Assembly: GCA_022592445.1 (NCBI GenBank)
Contig: JABYQR010000119.1
Location: forward strand, 1-64,000
Source of the DNA: Cytidiella melzeri
Taxonomy: Eukaryota; Basidiomycota; Agaricomycetes; Polyporales; Irpicaceae
Reading direction: 5' to 3'
Length of the DNA stretch: 64,000 nucleotides
Shown here: positions 42,544-54,379 of the stretch, one piece after another
Position numbering within the stretch: position 1 is the first letter of the stretch
How the letters are laid out: each line of letters begins with the position of its first letter
Translations under genes and position numbers: made by a program
The notes under the pieces: generated by a model
Seen by the model: the letters and a program-made list of their open reading frames with translations, nothing else
What the model was told of the DNA's origin: nothing
Databases searched by the model: none

Positions 42544-43337
42544 TAAGCTTTGCTAAAGGTAACAAGAAAGATATTGCGAATAGCAACAAGTGGAGCCAGT
42601 AGGCTTTTTAGAAGTAGCATGTGTAAACAAGCTTTGCGTAGCGCGAGAAGGCAGATGAAAGACACAAAACAAGAACACAGACGCAAGACGAGACAAGAAT
42701 GCAGTAAACGCTGATGCTACGAAAATAAAGCTCAAAGAAACGCAACACAGTGAAAGGAGAAACACAACGCAGTACGTTAGTAAGGAACGCAGTATTTAAC
42801 GCAACAAAACAAGACTCCTCTCTCTATGTGACACCTACTGATCAGGAACAGAAATCCTTCCCGCGACATACTTGGACTTTCCATGTCAGCAGATCACTGC
42901 AAACGTGCCGGGGTGGGTGGCGCAAGAATGAACCACGAGATGCGCAACGTGGGGCAGTAGGATCTTGGTGACGTTGACCTCGCACTTGGGATTGCATGGA
43001 AGGTCGTATGAGCGGGTGCTCAGGTTGCAGTCGAGGTGGGGACCGATGGCGTATACACAAGGACTTGTTCGGGTGTGACTCGGTTGGCTTGATCGGACGT
43101 GTTTGTCCATCTGTGGGGAATAAATGGCTGCTGCTGTCAGGTGTTTGCCTCATGTAGGACCTAAGTGCAGAGCAAGCTCGAGAAGCCGGCTGTTCTTGTA
43201 GCTCGCAAGGACACCCTCGTCACTTGCGCCAGTACTCGTGTAGCCTCTTGCCCTGTGACACCTTGTGGAAGTCTCTTTGGTGAGTTCTTGAACCATCTTG
43301 TGCTTCTTTGCACAAGTAGCAAAATCTGGGCTTATCA
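42544..43337 (-). repeat. LTR-X copy 3, 5' and middle part (minus strand)
   Basis: Read from 43337 it starts TGATAAGCCCAGATTTTGC and follows copy 1 through GGCTTCTCGAG. Then about 0.9 kb is missing before the ORF resumes (VYAIGPHLDCNLSTRSYD, CEVNVTKILLP, HPGTFAVIC). The TA at 42544-42545 marks the mariner junction. Confidence 0.8.
42840..43110 (-). pseudogene. LTR-X ORF, copy 3, C-terminal part
   Basis: Minus-strand frame CVYAIGPHLDCNLSTRSYDL, PKCEVNVTKILLPHVAHLVV and TFAVIC, then an in-frame TGA where copies 1 and 2 have Arg (CRHG, CRYG), and KSKYVAGRI with VPDQ at the end. The N-terminal half is deleted. The same C-terminal motif in three copies supports a real protein family. Confidence 0.65.
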
Positions 43338-43501
43338 CCAGATAACTGACTATTTATGTCTAAGAGATGAGAGTGCAGGACATATTGCAACGCTATTGTT
43401 TTACGCTAATTTGTGCTTACACGGCCAGACATCCCAATGCACCCTGGCTTTGCCTGGGCATGTAGTAACAAAAGCTGTTCTCAGTCACAAAATTAAAATA
43501 A

Positions 43502-44431
43502 TCAAGAATTGTGTATTGTGGGTAAGTTAGAAATAAAAGCTGTTTTCAAAAAGAAAAAGTTTTCCAGGCAAGTTAGTAACAAAACTTGTTCCCAGCCAAA
43601 GGTGAATGCATATGTCGATGGGTTTAGTAGTCTCCATCCATCCCCAGTTTCAAAGCTATGCATCATGTCACGGAGTGTTTCAACTGCTGGTGCGTAGTCT
43701 TTGTTTTGTGTTGGACAATCAATGGCTTCCTCAACAACATTGAAGTTGCCAAGCACAATATCTGGTTTGGTGAGGCCTTGGTCTTCAATGATGGTGTGAA
43801 CATCTGACCAGAAGGTGGTGTTATTGGTTGGGTTATTTGGTGCATAGACAGCCAGGATGTGTGAAGTGTTATTTGTATGCCAGGGGATTTTGGCAATGAT
43901 GGCACAGCCTGGGACAAGTTCCACATATGTGATATTATCGGTTGGTGAAATTTCTTTGTTGAGCACAAGGGCAACACCATTGGCATTTGGGTGTTGTGGG
44001 TTGGCAGAGTTGATAATTGTCAGGTGACACCCATAGATATTGTGCAAGCTATCAAGGTCAGACAGGTGAGTTTCTTGTAGTGCCAGGATTCCAATGTGTT
44101 GGGTTTTGAGTAGGTTTGCAATGTGGGTCCATTTGTTTTTGGGGTCAACTGGGGTCATAGAACCATGGCCTCTCATATTTAGTGAGGCAATATGAATATG
44201 TGCATCAGTCTTTTTTCCTTTATGTGTGCGGGTTTGACATGTACGTCTGCGTTGAGCAGATCTTGTGTCAGGATGGTTGGTGTCAATATTGTGGGGTATG
44301 TGCTGGTTCAAAACATGGTTTGTTCCACCTGCATTAGTTCTGGTCCTGTCCTCAATTGAGGAGGCAGTGGTGTGTTGTTCCCAATCTCTAGGCGCAGAAA
44401 GTTCATCACCAATGACTGGTATGTTTACCAT
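43502..44431 (-). pseudogene. LINE ORF2 endonuclease domain (Tad-like), truncated
   Basis: A 309-residue minus-strand ORF. From residue 80 it is an endonuclease/exonuclease/phosphatase domain of a non-LTR retrotransposon: HIASLNMRGHGSM (start strand), ILALQETHLSDLDSLH with the catalytic Glu, NANGVALVLNK, AVYAPNN and DIVLGNFNVVEEAID (normally GDFN; here GNFN, so a key Asp is lost). It ends near 43570 after the TFTFGW segment, before the reverse transcriptase, which is missing. The enzyme would nick the target site for reverse transcription. Confidence 0.85.
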
Positions 44432-45690
44432 TTGTGTATGATTGTTATTACGTGCAGTCTCCGATTATACAACAACACGTACGGAGGATAGCGTTGAGGA
44501 GGAGGAGGTAACCCATTCTCAGGAGGAAGGACAATGTTGTGCACCTACATTCCCACTAGAGTGACAGACTAGGGCTTTGGGTGAGACTTCAACTGGATTG
44601 CAGTCAGCAAGTGGTCCTGGACCTGAAAAGGTCACCGTGGGTGACATTGATAAGGACTGTCAGTCCTACTTCTCAGCTTTCCAGTTCAAGCAGTATATTT
44701 GGGCCAAGAAGGCTTGGCTGGCTGCAGGGTTAATGACAATGTAGAAAGCCGCCAGTTTGTCAAGTGAGGCTCCTGCCCTACCATTGTCAATTGTTTGGGT
44801 GAGTCAGGTCTTTCACAATTGTTGCAATATTTTGCAAGCTAAGGTCAGGTTTGTGTAAAAATCAATGTATCTAATGATGTGATGTACAGAGCTGGCCTCG
44901 TAGTAATACTGAGGCATACTGCAGTACGAGAAGAGGAGGGCTGAGGGACAAAAGGCTTGCGTCTGTGAGTAATGCTACAAAAAGGTGCAAGTGGTATGTA
45001 TGTATGGGGTGGGTTTGAGATTGTATGGTGGTGGCGCAGGAGGTGAGGGAGTTTGGGAATGAAACAATAACAATCAAGCAATAGTAACAGTCATGCAAGC
45101 AGGTTCAAGAACAGCAAGAGTGGGACAGGGTGTAATAACAAGAGTTGAGGGAGAGACAATAACGATTGGATAAGAACAGAGTCATGCAAGCTAGCTCGAG
45201 GGCAGCGAGAGTGCTCAAGGGCGTAAGAGCTAGACAGCGACAAACGAGACATGAGCAACAATGTGGTGGCCTGCAAGAAGGAAGGAACTGGAGGTAAGGG
45301 CGAAAGGTCAAACAAAAGTGGAGGAGTGGAGGGAGGGTTGTGGCAAGAAGGGTGAGGTGGGTGACAAGCAAACGGCACCAAGAGGTATGCATATCAAAGT
45401 GTGGGCAACAAGAGAGATGAGGGGCATGGAAGCAAAACAGCGACAAGCTTGACAAAGGCAATAAGCGGGCAAGTAATGGCAAGGGTCTGCGGAAGTGGTG
45501 TAACAGAGTTCAACGGTGACAGGTGAAGTGTATGTGAGATGTATGCAGAGGTCGATGTGGTGCTGACAAGAAGGAGAAGGGTTGGATCTAATGTGAAAAG
45601 AGTATTTGTGGACAGTTGGTGTTGTTGAGGTCATAGATGGTAATGCAGTCAGTTGCAGGAACCTCTGGTGCTAGCACGACCCGAGGTGAG
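44432..45690 (-). other. Spacer between LINE ORF1 and ORF2
   Basis: Low-complexity AG/CT-biased sequence with repeats of the kind GGCAACAAGAG. The Leu/Ser-rich ORFs in it overlap in several frames and look like composition effects. It may be decayed LINE sequence. Confidence 0.35.
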
Positions 45691-45699
45691 CTTGTTAGT

Positions 45700-46800
45700 T
45701 CCAGCTGCAGTAATGGTTCTCGTAGGAATTGTCAGAGGACGTCACAGTCTCAAATTTGCTGCATTGGTCACGAGTAACCCATTCCCGTCGATAGTCCCTG
45801 TCTTGGCGGTTATCCCGGTTGCGGCAACTGTCTCAATCGCGCTGGTTGTAGTAGTTGTGCTGGTATGGGTGCAAAGACAATGATTGGCCCCTGCTGGAAC
45901 TTGCTTGGTATTGGGAGTTTTTGTTGTGCTGTTTTGGGAGTGCACCTTGCCAACCTGGGATAGCAGCGTACAGGCATAGGGTGTGGTGGTGGTTCGAGGC
46001 ACTGCAGCCTGAGCACATGTTACAAAGTGGCCAGTGGACTCCAGTGCCAATGGGTCAAGCAGGGTAGTTGAGGGTATGTAGGTGGTTGCGGAAATCGAGC
46101 CACTTTTGGATATTGGTAGTAGGCGGTGACATGTAGAGAGTGACTTTGAAGTTGGAATTGTCATTGGAGCCCGGTTGTTTGAGAATATCAATGCAGATTG
46201 AGTTGAGAACAGTGGTTGGTCCGTCAGTAAGAGGCTCAGTCTGAAAGTTCGGATTCTCATCAGTGAGCGTCTTGATAATGTGCATAGCCAGCTGGTTCTT
46301 GGTGACAGCTTGTCGGATACCTTCTTGAATGGTTGTCAGGTTGCAATAGTGCATGTAGCCTGGAGGTTTGACAAGGGAGTAAACTTGTTGGTCAAGCAGG
46401 AGGGTGCAAGAAGACAGCAAGAGGTTCCATAGTTCGAAGAAGACAGACTCCTGTTGAAAGGGGTTGGTGCCGAGGCTGGGATCTCTGGGAGGGACACAAA
46501 CGTTGTAGCGCGCTCAGCTCAAGGATGAAGCTGAGGCTCTGCGAGAGGTCCTGTTGCGTGTTGAGTGAGTCTCGGTAACTGGCGTATTTACCCCAGACAC
46601 AGATGTATACGATGTGTTTGTTGTTTGCAATGACATCCATGATGTGGCCTGGAGGGACACCGGTGAAGCAATAATTGGGTTCATTATTATGGATGCTTGG
46701 CCAGCCTCCCAGGGAAGTCGCCAGCCATGCTTTGTTAGTGAATGATGATTGGCGTGACCGTCGGTTTGGGCACGGGTGGAGTGGCTACCCATTCTATGTT
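45700..46800 (-). pseudogene. LINE ORF1 (Gag-like RNA-binding protein), frameshifted
   Basis: Minus-strand parts, in order: AWLATSLGGWPSIHNNEPNY, the VPPGHIMDVIANNKHIVYIC block and VWGKYASYRD (46750-46560), a frame 46420-46055, then the zinc knuckle MCSGCSASNHHHTLC near 46015 (C-x2-C-x4-H-x4-C) followed by IPGWQGALP and an Arg/Asp-rich tail. This matches the layout of Tad-clade ORF1 proteins of mushrooms, which bind the element RNA. At least two frame shifts separate the parts. Confidence 0.65.
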
Positions 46801-46964
46801 TCCATCAAAATCCTGGTTAACGACACACTTGTGACCACGCTTGGTCTACGTCGCAGAGCGCTCCCCAATTCTAAAGCGTTTGGTACAGCATGGGGTGGAA
46901 AGAAGCAGGTTGCAACAGAGTGGGTAAAATTCATGGTTTTGAATTAACAACGTTCTTGGTCTTC

Positions 46965-48244
46965 TCGCACTTGTAAAGCAATCGTCGTCAAGGGACTTTT
47001 TGTCCCTGTAATACTAGGTCTACCATTCTTTTCCGTTAACCGATACTCGATCGACCCCGTTTGCGGAACAGTCATCCAACAATGCGACAACTTAGATGTG
47101 ATCAACGCGCCACCACTCACTCCTCCGCCTGACCCAGATCGATGCTCATCTCGCCAACGTTTGGCCGATCGCCAAGAAGCTTGAGCTGAAGCAAACAAAT
47201 TACATCTCTTACAAGACACACTGTTCCGGACGGCTTATAACAATACCCTACGCCAACTTCTTCTTGAGACACCTCGAACACCACCTATGGTTGACGATGA
47301 ATACGACAACTCACACTCCTTCGCCCAAACTAACACAATCGCGGCTATTCAAGGACGAATTGATGAACTGGCTGGCAAAGCAACACTGCAACGCGAACAT
47401 GACCGCATGCAACAATGCTTCGCTGACCTTTTCCCTGATGATATTCCCCACATCTCTAACCTACCAACCGACATCTACCACTGGTTTTGTCTTATCAACC
47501 CAAACGCCGTCATTGCGCGTTGACAATACGACTGTCCTAAGAAATATCGCAATACCTGGCAAACATTGCTGAACCAACATCTTGAAGCTGGCCGGATACG
47601 ACCCTCTTCTAGCCCGTACGCCTCACCCGCTTTCCTCATTCCGAAATCTGATCCCACTGCCATGCCGCGTTGGGTGAACAATTACCGAGTGCTCAATGCC
47701 AACACAGTACCTGACGCCCACACTCTGCCCCTCATAAGTGATATCTTGTCTGACTGCGCAAAAGGTTGTTTCTGGGCGAAAATCGACATGACAAATAGTT
47801 TCTTCCAGACTTGCGTACACCCAGACAACATTTCTCTCACTGCTGTGAACACTCCTTTCGGACTGTACAAGTGGACCGTCATGCCGCAAGGCTGTCGAAA
47901 CGCCCCCGCGACACATCAACGACGCATGTTCAACGCTCTACGCGACTTCATTGGATCAATCTGTCATGTGTACCTCGACAACATCATCATCTGGTCTTCT
48001 ACTCTCGAAGAGTACCGCCGAAATGTCAAAACCGTCCTCAACGCCTTGCGCCGTCACTCACTGTACTGCTCTCCCAAGAAAACGAACTTGTTTTGCATCG
48101 AACTTGATTTCCTCAGTCATCACATTTCCCGCTGTGGTGTCGAAGCGGACAATTGTAAGGTCAAAAAGGTCCTCTCATGGCCTACGCCAAAGTCCACTTT
48201 GGACGTCTTGTCTTTCTTAGAGCTAGTTCGTTACATCACCAACT
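46965..48244 (+). pseudogene. Gypsy-F protease end and reverse transcriptase
   Basis: The frame starts in protease (VILGLPFFSVNRYSID), then DLFPDDIPHISNLPTDIYHW, an in-frame TGA after NAVIAR (47521), HLEAGRIRPSSSPYASPAFL, PRWVNNYRVLNANTVPDAHT, GCFWAKIDMTNSFFQ, VMPQGCRNAPATHQRRM and VYLDNIIIWS, where YLDD is YLDN. The last Asp of the active site is therefore lost. It continues through the thumb (VLSWPTPKSTLDVL, LELVRYITN) to the KDZ insertion at 48244. Gag and 5' LTR are missing; the LINE abuts the left end. Confidence 0.85.
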
Positions 48245-48880
48245 CACCCTATGGCTTAGGTTCTTACCATTAACCAACCACAACTCCCATCATGCTTAAT
48301 GCATTAAACACCTGTACTGGGTTATGCATTAATACCTGGCTGGGGAGACTATGGGCAGGCTGTGTTTAATGGATAAAACAGGCATGAGGGTGCAGCTGAG
48401 TTTGAATGGAGCCTGGTGGCCGTGTGGGATGCGAGCCAGGGTCCGGGAGCACTGCCAAAAGTGGTAGGGGATCATTGATAGCTTGCAGGGGGGCAGCTGG
48501 AATGTTGGGGAGCGGTGCGGCTGGATGGATTCTTGCCAGGCACGGTTAGAGAGCGCTCACGTGGCACGATTGGATGCGTGCCGCTGGGACGATGGGCGCA
48601 CGTTGATGGGATGTCCATATAGGGAAGCATATGTTTTGTTGTGGGTACGGATACGGGGTACGGGTATGGGCATAGGTGAGTGTGTTGGATCAGTGGGGCA
48701 CGTACATGTGACAGCATACTGGATGCGTGTGCCTGCTGGGAAGCGGGGAGCAAATGGTTGGTTACGGGTGCGGGTACGGGTGCGGGTACAGGGTACGGGT
48801 GCAGGTACACGGTACGGGTGCGGGTACAGGGTACGGGTATGGACACAGGAGAGCGTGATGGGTCAGTGGGGCACGTATGC
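48245..48880 (+). repeat. Left terminal inverted repeat of the KDZ element
   Basis: It is nearly the inverse of 60535-61152. The outer 380 bp match almost perfectly (for example GGGAAGCATATGTTTTGTTG). The inner part holds GGGTAC/GGGTGC runs and a subrepeat that occurs again at about 48865-48975. ORFs in it on both strands are shadows of the repeat. Confidence 0.88.
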
Positions 48881-49251
48881 ATTGCAAATTACTGGACACA
48901 TGCGGCTGTTGCAAAGTGGGGGGCACATTGATCGATGGAAGCAAATGGTTGGTTGCGGGTACGGGTACGGGCGCAGTATACGCCATTGTCTGCACATCTA
49001 TCCTATAATACACTGCATATCATTTTATTTCAAGCACAGGTTGTATATCTATACATGAGCTGTCCAAATATATTGACTCCATGAAGACAGACCACATATG
49101 AACACATTTTTGGTTACTACCAGATTGGGCGAAGGCTTTGTGGCGCCGGCGCTCGCCGATTTGGCTGAGTTTGCGGGTCTGCTTCAGCAAGATTCAGATG
49201 CTCTCAACGCTTGCAACATACAATAAACGGTATATTCCATGCAACTATTTA

Positions 49252-52200
49252 ATCCTCATCAGAATCGTCCATCGTGAAAAGTCCGTCACCCTCGACATCT
49301 GAGTCCTCCAACTCGACAGCCTCAGCATCTTCGTCTGCAGCGGTATCAGCATTCCTCTCCACGTTTTTGGGATCAGAAAGCAGCTCGTCGTCTTCTACTC
49401 CATCGTCCATCCTGTACAGCAATGCATCCATGATAGGCAGATTCCATAATTTCTGATGTGACTGCACGAGACGTCGACGCAAGTCAGCTTGTTCTGCGGC
49501 GTACGAGGCCAGGCCGTCGCGTACGATAAAGTCCTGTTTGTGCTCAGAGTGCACACGACTCTCCCAGACCAGAGCCGCCTTTTCCAGCCCAATGAGCATG
49601 CGACGTTGGTCATGCTGGAGGCTCCGGATTTCCTCAGCAAAGCAATGACATCGTGCTCGGGCCTTGAGGAATTCTACGCGTAATGCTAAAAGAAGCAAGT
49701 CTGAAGTGAGTACATAGAATATCAATAGAATATTATTGTACATACCATGCTGCATGCTGTTGTTGTTGTCACGCAGATGATCTGCTGACATCCAGATCCA
49801 CGACGTCCTCTTGCGTCCTTCTGACTCCGGTTGCTGTGAACCAGCAATGACTGTGGTGGTGACCTCTCCAGCAGTCATGCCTGAGAGTCGAAGTGACATT
49901 TCTGTCAGATCCCCACGAAGTGTCCGTATGTCGTTGTCCATGAGAGGTCGCCATGTCTTCTCCCATTCCCCTGGTCCACTTAGTCTTAGTTTTGCATTGC
50001 GGGCCCTACGGTACTTAGCAGCGAACACCCGAACCTTGACCTCATTGGCATTGATCTTGCTACGAGCTCTGGTATTTGCGACTTGGTTCCTCACGTTTCG
50101 GTCTTTGAAGGTGATCAAGCGAGTCTTGATGTGGAGATGGAGCCGTAGCTTGTCCAAGGCATCGTGCAGTTGGCCGTCGCGCAACCTCTCTTCAATATCC
50201 GCAATTCCGGGCGTGCAGGAACGGAGTTCATCGACGGTAAGGTCGGAAGGGAAGAAGAGAGATTCCTCTTCAGGGAGTTCATCTACACCCGCACCTCTGG
50301 TCCGCCTTGCAAGGAGTTGTGGCACGATCGGCATGTAAGCTGCTTGTTGAAGGCGCAATTTGTCCAGGCTGAGCTGGAGAGCGCGCCGCTTCTCGACGAC
50401 AACGGCGGTGCGCAATGGTTGAGCCGAATTGAGCCGTGGATATGAAGTTCTGAACTTCAGCCTAGTTCGGAGGTAAGCAGCAAGCCAGAAGCCGAAAGGA
50501 CTCCTACTCACTTCTGTTGCTCCATGTCGAAGAGCGAAATCATCATTGCAACGGCCGTGACGTGTTTCCCAGATGGGCACGCTTCCGCACCGACCTCGCC
50601 GTCGTCTTCAAGAAGCTGGGCTTTTACTTCAGCTTCCGTCACACCTGTAGATGAAACAAAGATTAGTCAGCGCCATAACCGTTTGTCAGCCAAGCGTTAC
50701 GCACCACTGGATGGGATGTGGTATGGACTGGGTAGCTTCGTATCCTTCTCCCACTCAATCACTTGTTGTGTCCACAACGCAACATTTTCATGTTGCAGCT
50801 GTTCGCAAAAGTCAATGTAAATCTTGTCGTGCACAACCTTCTCCACGCCAGCATCTTTCAACTTCCGTCTGATTGCGAAAGCTGTTCGTGTTTAACACAT
50901 GAGAAAGTGAATATCATCGTAAAATCTGTACTGACCAATATCAACAAATTTCTGCCAGTTTGCGAAACCGAAGTGATCCTCTAGAGTGTCATGTCGTGAT
51001 CCAGGGCCCATTTCGCGCGTGCTGTAGGCAACCTGATTATGTCGAGACCAGTTTCTCTCAATCTCCTCGCCATCCACCTGTCCAACTCCCGGCATGAGGT
51101 TGAGTGAGAACTGATCATGACCGTCGTGTTTGTGTGCTCGGAAATGGAACTTCGGGATGGCATACCGAAGGTCACCATTTTCCGGTATTTCGAATTGAAG
51201 ATGTGGAGGAAGGGCATCAACACGGGACAAGAAGTGTGTTGCCCATTGGCAAGCAATATCGTAGGAGATGACCCGCTGCAGGGTGGGTGGTAAGAGCTTC
51301 CACGCAGAGGCGACGACGTAGTCAACATTGCTGTACCTGCAAAGCCGAGTTCAGTCCTGTCTATCACATTCCTTGAACAAAGTAGTCATACCTCTCGCCC
51401 TTTTGTAAGTCCCCTATTCCATGCGGAAGAACAAAGCCGTGGCGAGCGTCGATAGCAAGGACTACGCCAGATGTGGAGTAGCCCTTGGTGAACTTATTGT
51501 TCGCCGCCACAGTTACCAGATATTCACTACAACATTAGTGAATATCTGGTAACTGTGGCGGATAATTCACCTCGTCGTTGTCAACTCTATCCTTGGGATA
51601 CTCCCGGTACGGCTTGTCTGCTACGAAGTAACCCCACCCGGAACTAAGAGCAGGGTCACGTGATTCATTGGAAACAGCCCTTCGTCGCAGGCGAAAGTTC
51701 GCGTCAAGCGCGATAACAGTTGTATACGCGTATCTAGTGAGACAGTTAATGTAGCACCGAGCATTTGACTGCCCAAAAATACGTACTTCAAGTCATCGGA
51801 TGCCGACTGCCAGTTGTCGGGCAGGTTGACGTCGGGATTGGGACACGCTGGACAGGTCACACACAGCTCACCAGGTTGGGTCGTCTTTGATCCGTTAGCG
51901 TAATGCCCACGGCCTGCACGCTTGAGCATCTTTAGGTGCCTCCATTGACGTATGAGTCGAAGGAATGGTTTGAAGCAGTCCTGTGCAATAGTCAGTATCA
52001 CAGAGGTAGGTTAATGGAAGTGAGGATACGTACATATGATTTTGCAAGCCCAACGTTGTCTGTAAGCTTACTAAGTGTCGTGTAGTAGTCGTATGCCGTT
52101 ATTTTGCTCTGCAAGGTCAGCATATGGAATTGCTCCATCATGCGAAACGTGCAGCATATAGTAGGGTCTTGGACGGTTGAGGGGAAGAGCTCTGCCCGCA

Positions 52201-53084
52201 GCAGTTGCTGATAACGAGTGCCTGCTTGATGGGCCTGTTGGCATTGGCAGAATAGGAGGGTCACTGGATGCAAACCGTTTGTGTGCATGACGAGGAAGCT
52301 GCGCAGAGCTGGTTGCGGGTGCGCGCATCTTTCGTATGGAGGATGTCCGACTTGAATAACCAGACCGAGTGCTTGTAACGTTGTGGGCTCAAAGTAACTG
52401 CCGTTCCATTGCTGTCTCACTGTTAGACAGATAGGTGATTGACGTAGCTAGACTCCGCACCTTTACTCTGTGTAATGGGTTGTCTCCGTGTTTTTCTACG
52501 CAGCAGCTCTCGCAAAGAACAGCACTGTTCCAACAGTCGTCGCAGCGAACTCTTGGGAGGCGTCGTTTGCCGTGCGGACACAGAGGACAACCTTCTTTGC
52601 TCGTTCCTCGCCATCCTTCCAGGCGAAGCATCTCAGCTAAAGCGACCTCACGGTGACCATCGTGAACCCAGTTCAGGAGGACATTGTCATGAAACTAATG
52701 GCTATCAGTACTGAACATACAACCTTGGTATAATATGTCACTCACCTTCGTCGCAAACTCTCCCGTAGTGCGATCCTTTTTACTCTTCCTCTGATGGCCT
52801 GGTGCTTCAATGTAGTGTTGGATGACTTCGTTGGAGTCCTTGAGGTCCTGGACATCTCTGGTGTTGCCTAGGAGCTCGTGAATATCCTCGAAATCGCGCT
52901 GCAAATCTACACAGCTTTGAGGGGCAGGTGCAGCAATCACGGCAGTCTGTCGAACGAGTCGATGTCCCTCGACACGTTCAACAACAACCAACATGTCTCG
53001 TTCGGAGGAGCCAGACACCTCCGCTGCACTGAAACTGAAGAGGTCCGTAGTGGCCTGTTGTACACATTTTCGTTTGCGCGACAT
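49252..53084 (-). CDS. KDZ transposase with N-terminal cysteine cluster
   Basis: At least six spliced exons from MSRKRKC at 53084 to the stop at 49252. The order is a cysteine cluster (CPLCPHGKRRLPRVRCDDCW, CESCCVEKH, about 52560-52480; CxC2-like), NGSYFEPTTLQALGLVIQVG and QPALRSFLVMHTNGLHPVTL, a second cluster CVTCPAC, then the catalytic core: VIALDANFRLRRR, GIGDLQKGER, SYDIACQW and VDGEEIERNWS, the DDE residues of KDZ enzymes. A long helical C-terminus with an acidic tail follows. Introns are 45-55 nt. A perfect 26-bp foldback at 51504-51561 puts a stop between VDNDE and NNKFTKGYS, so this copy may be inactive. It would excise and insert the element. Confidence 0.85.
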
Positions 53085-53302
53085 GAGGGAAAGTAGTGAT
53101 GGAGTTGTTGTTGCGAGAAGCGCTGAAAATTTAACCAGTCAACATTGATAATACTCGGCACCAATAGATACGCCGACTCGTATTTAATGATTAACTTACC
53201 AAATAGTCAAAAACTTCACTGTCAACTCGGGTACGACCAACTCTTTTACGCCTCCGCCATCTTCAGCGATGGCCACGGTCTGAAGGTAGCAAGACCTCAA
53301 CA

Positions 53303-54150
53303 GCCGTTTTGTTGAGCAAACTCAAGCAGCTCTATCGTGGAGTGGTCACTATAGAGGACCAGCTGATCAACAAGCCAAAGGTGCAACTGCAGGAAGATGT
53401 CAAGTCCAGCCCGCAGCGGATTGGTGTCGTCCTCAGGGCGCAGGGAGTTATCGCGTGGAGACAAAGCTGAGGAGGGTGAATATATGCGGATAGTCACCAA
53501 GCATGTGCGTTATCTCACCTCATTCATTGATTGTTGCTGATAAAAATCCCAGGCGCTCACGAAGGTCATACACAATCTGTTGGCCTAATGATGGCCTCTT
53601 CAGTACCCGCTTCTCTTCGTCATATACCAACAATGTACGGTCTCGTGAGTCGGATGTGGAAGACCTCCTACTGGAGACCCTTCGGCGTGCTGTGTCGTCA
53701 TGTCCTCTCGAAGCCGAAGAGAATATTGCTCTTGAGGGCTTGAGTGGTAAGTCCTCTACATGCTATGTTTGGTATGTGAAACTTAGCGCGCATCTCAGAG
53801 CTTCATCTACTATGCTTACACGATGTAGTCCGGGCTGCTTGACGAGCCGAACCTTTCGCGCTTCAACAGAAACTGGGTTGAGCCTCCATGCGACTTGGCG
53901 TGTTATTGCTCGGCAGTAGCGAAAAGCAGGGCTTGGGAACCATGCCAGGAATGCTTTCAGCAACCGCAACTGCAAGCTAGAAAGGGTCCTAGCGTGGGCA
54001 TCCTCGTTGTCAGGCAGATGCAGCTGATATTGGAGAAACAGCAGTGGCGTCTCAGTATGAAGGACAATACTGCGGAAGGGGTGCTCGCGCGTGCAGTCTC
54101 GCGACAAAACCTTGCAAGGTTCTTGACGAGGGTCCCTCGGCGGATCATCT
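53303..54150 (-). CDS. KDZ element gene 2, unknown function
   Basis: Minus-strand open segments are LSRDCTREHPFRSIVLHTET, QYQLHLPDNEDAHARTLSSL and YCRAITRQVAWRLNPVSVEA (54107-53763), then a Ser/Arg-rich exon (RRRVSSRRSSTSDSRDRTLL, KRPSLGQQIVYDLRERLGFL) to a GTGAGAT donor near 53519, then DIFLQLHLWLVDQLVLYSDH and the stop at about 53303. The start exon is uncertain. The Arg/Ser-rich part suggests a regulated or nucleic-acid-binding protein. It lies 220 bp upstream of the transposase in the same direction, so the two could share regulation. No known family. Confidence 0.45.
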
Positions 54151-54379
54151 AGTCTCAGACGAGTAAGGAGGCTAAGCTCGTGTTTACCGTGTGCAATCCT
54201 TTCTCTGCCAGAGGATCAATGTCTTCGAGGCTTGGGTGGGGTGGCAAGAAGATCTACGAGCATGGTTCTGGGCTCGGAAGACGAATGGTGAGGAGAAGAC
54301 CTTTGAGACAGAGATCTGCATTGGAAGAAGACCTCTTCGTCGCATCTTCACGATGACAGCTCTTACAATTTGTATGTAG

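Noticed and set aside
44845..45634. Leu/Ser/Cys-rich minus-strand ORFs (for example 45105-45482)
   Set aside because: Three frames are open at once over AG/CT-biased sequence, without motifs; treated as LINE spacer.
48483..49058. ORFs of up to 191 codons in the KDZ inverted repeats
   Set aside because: Long ORFs occur on both strands and in overlapping frames over GGGTAC-type repeats, and they appear in both inverted repeats. This is a composition effect.
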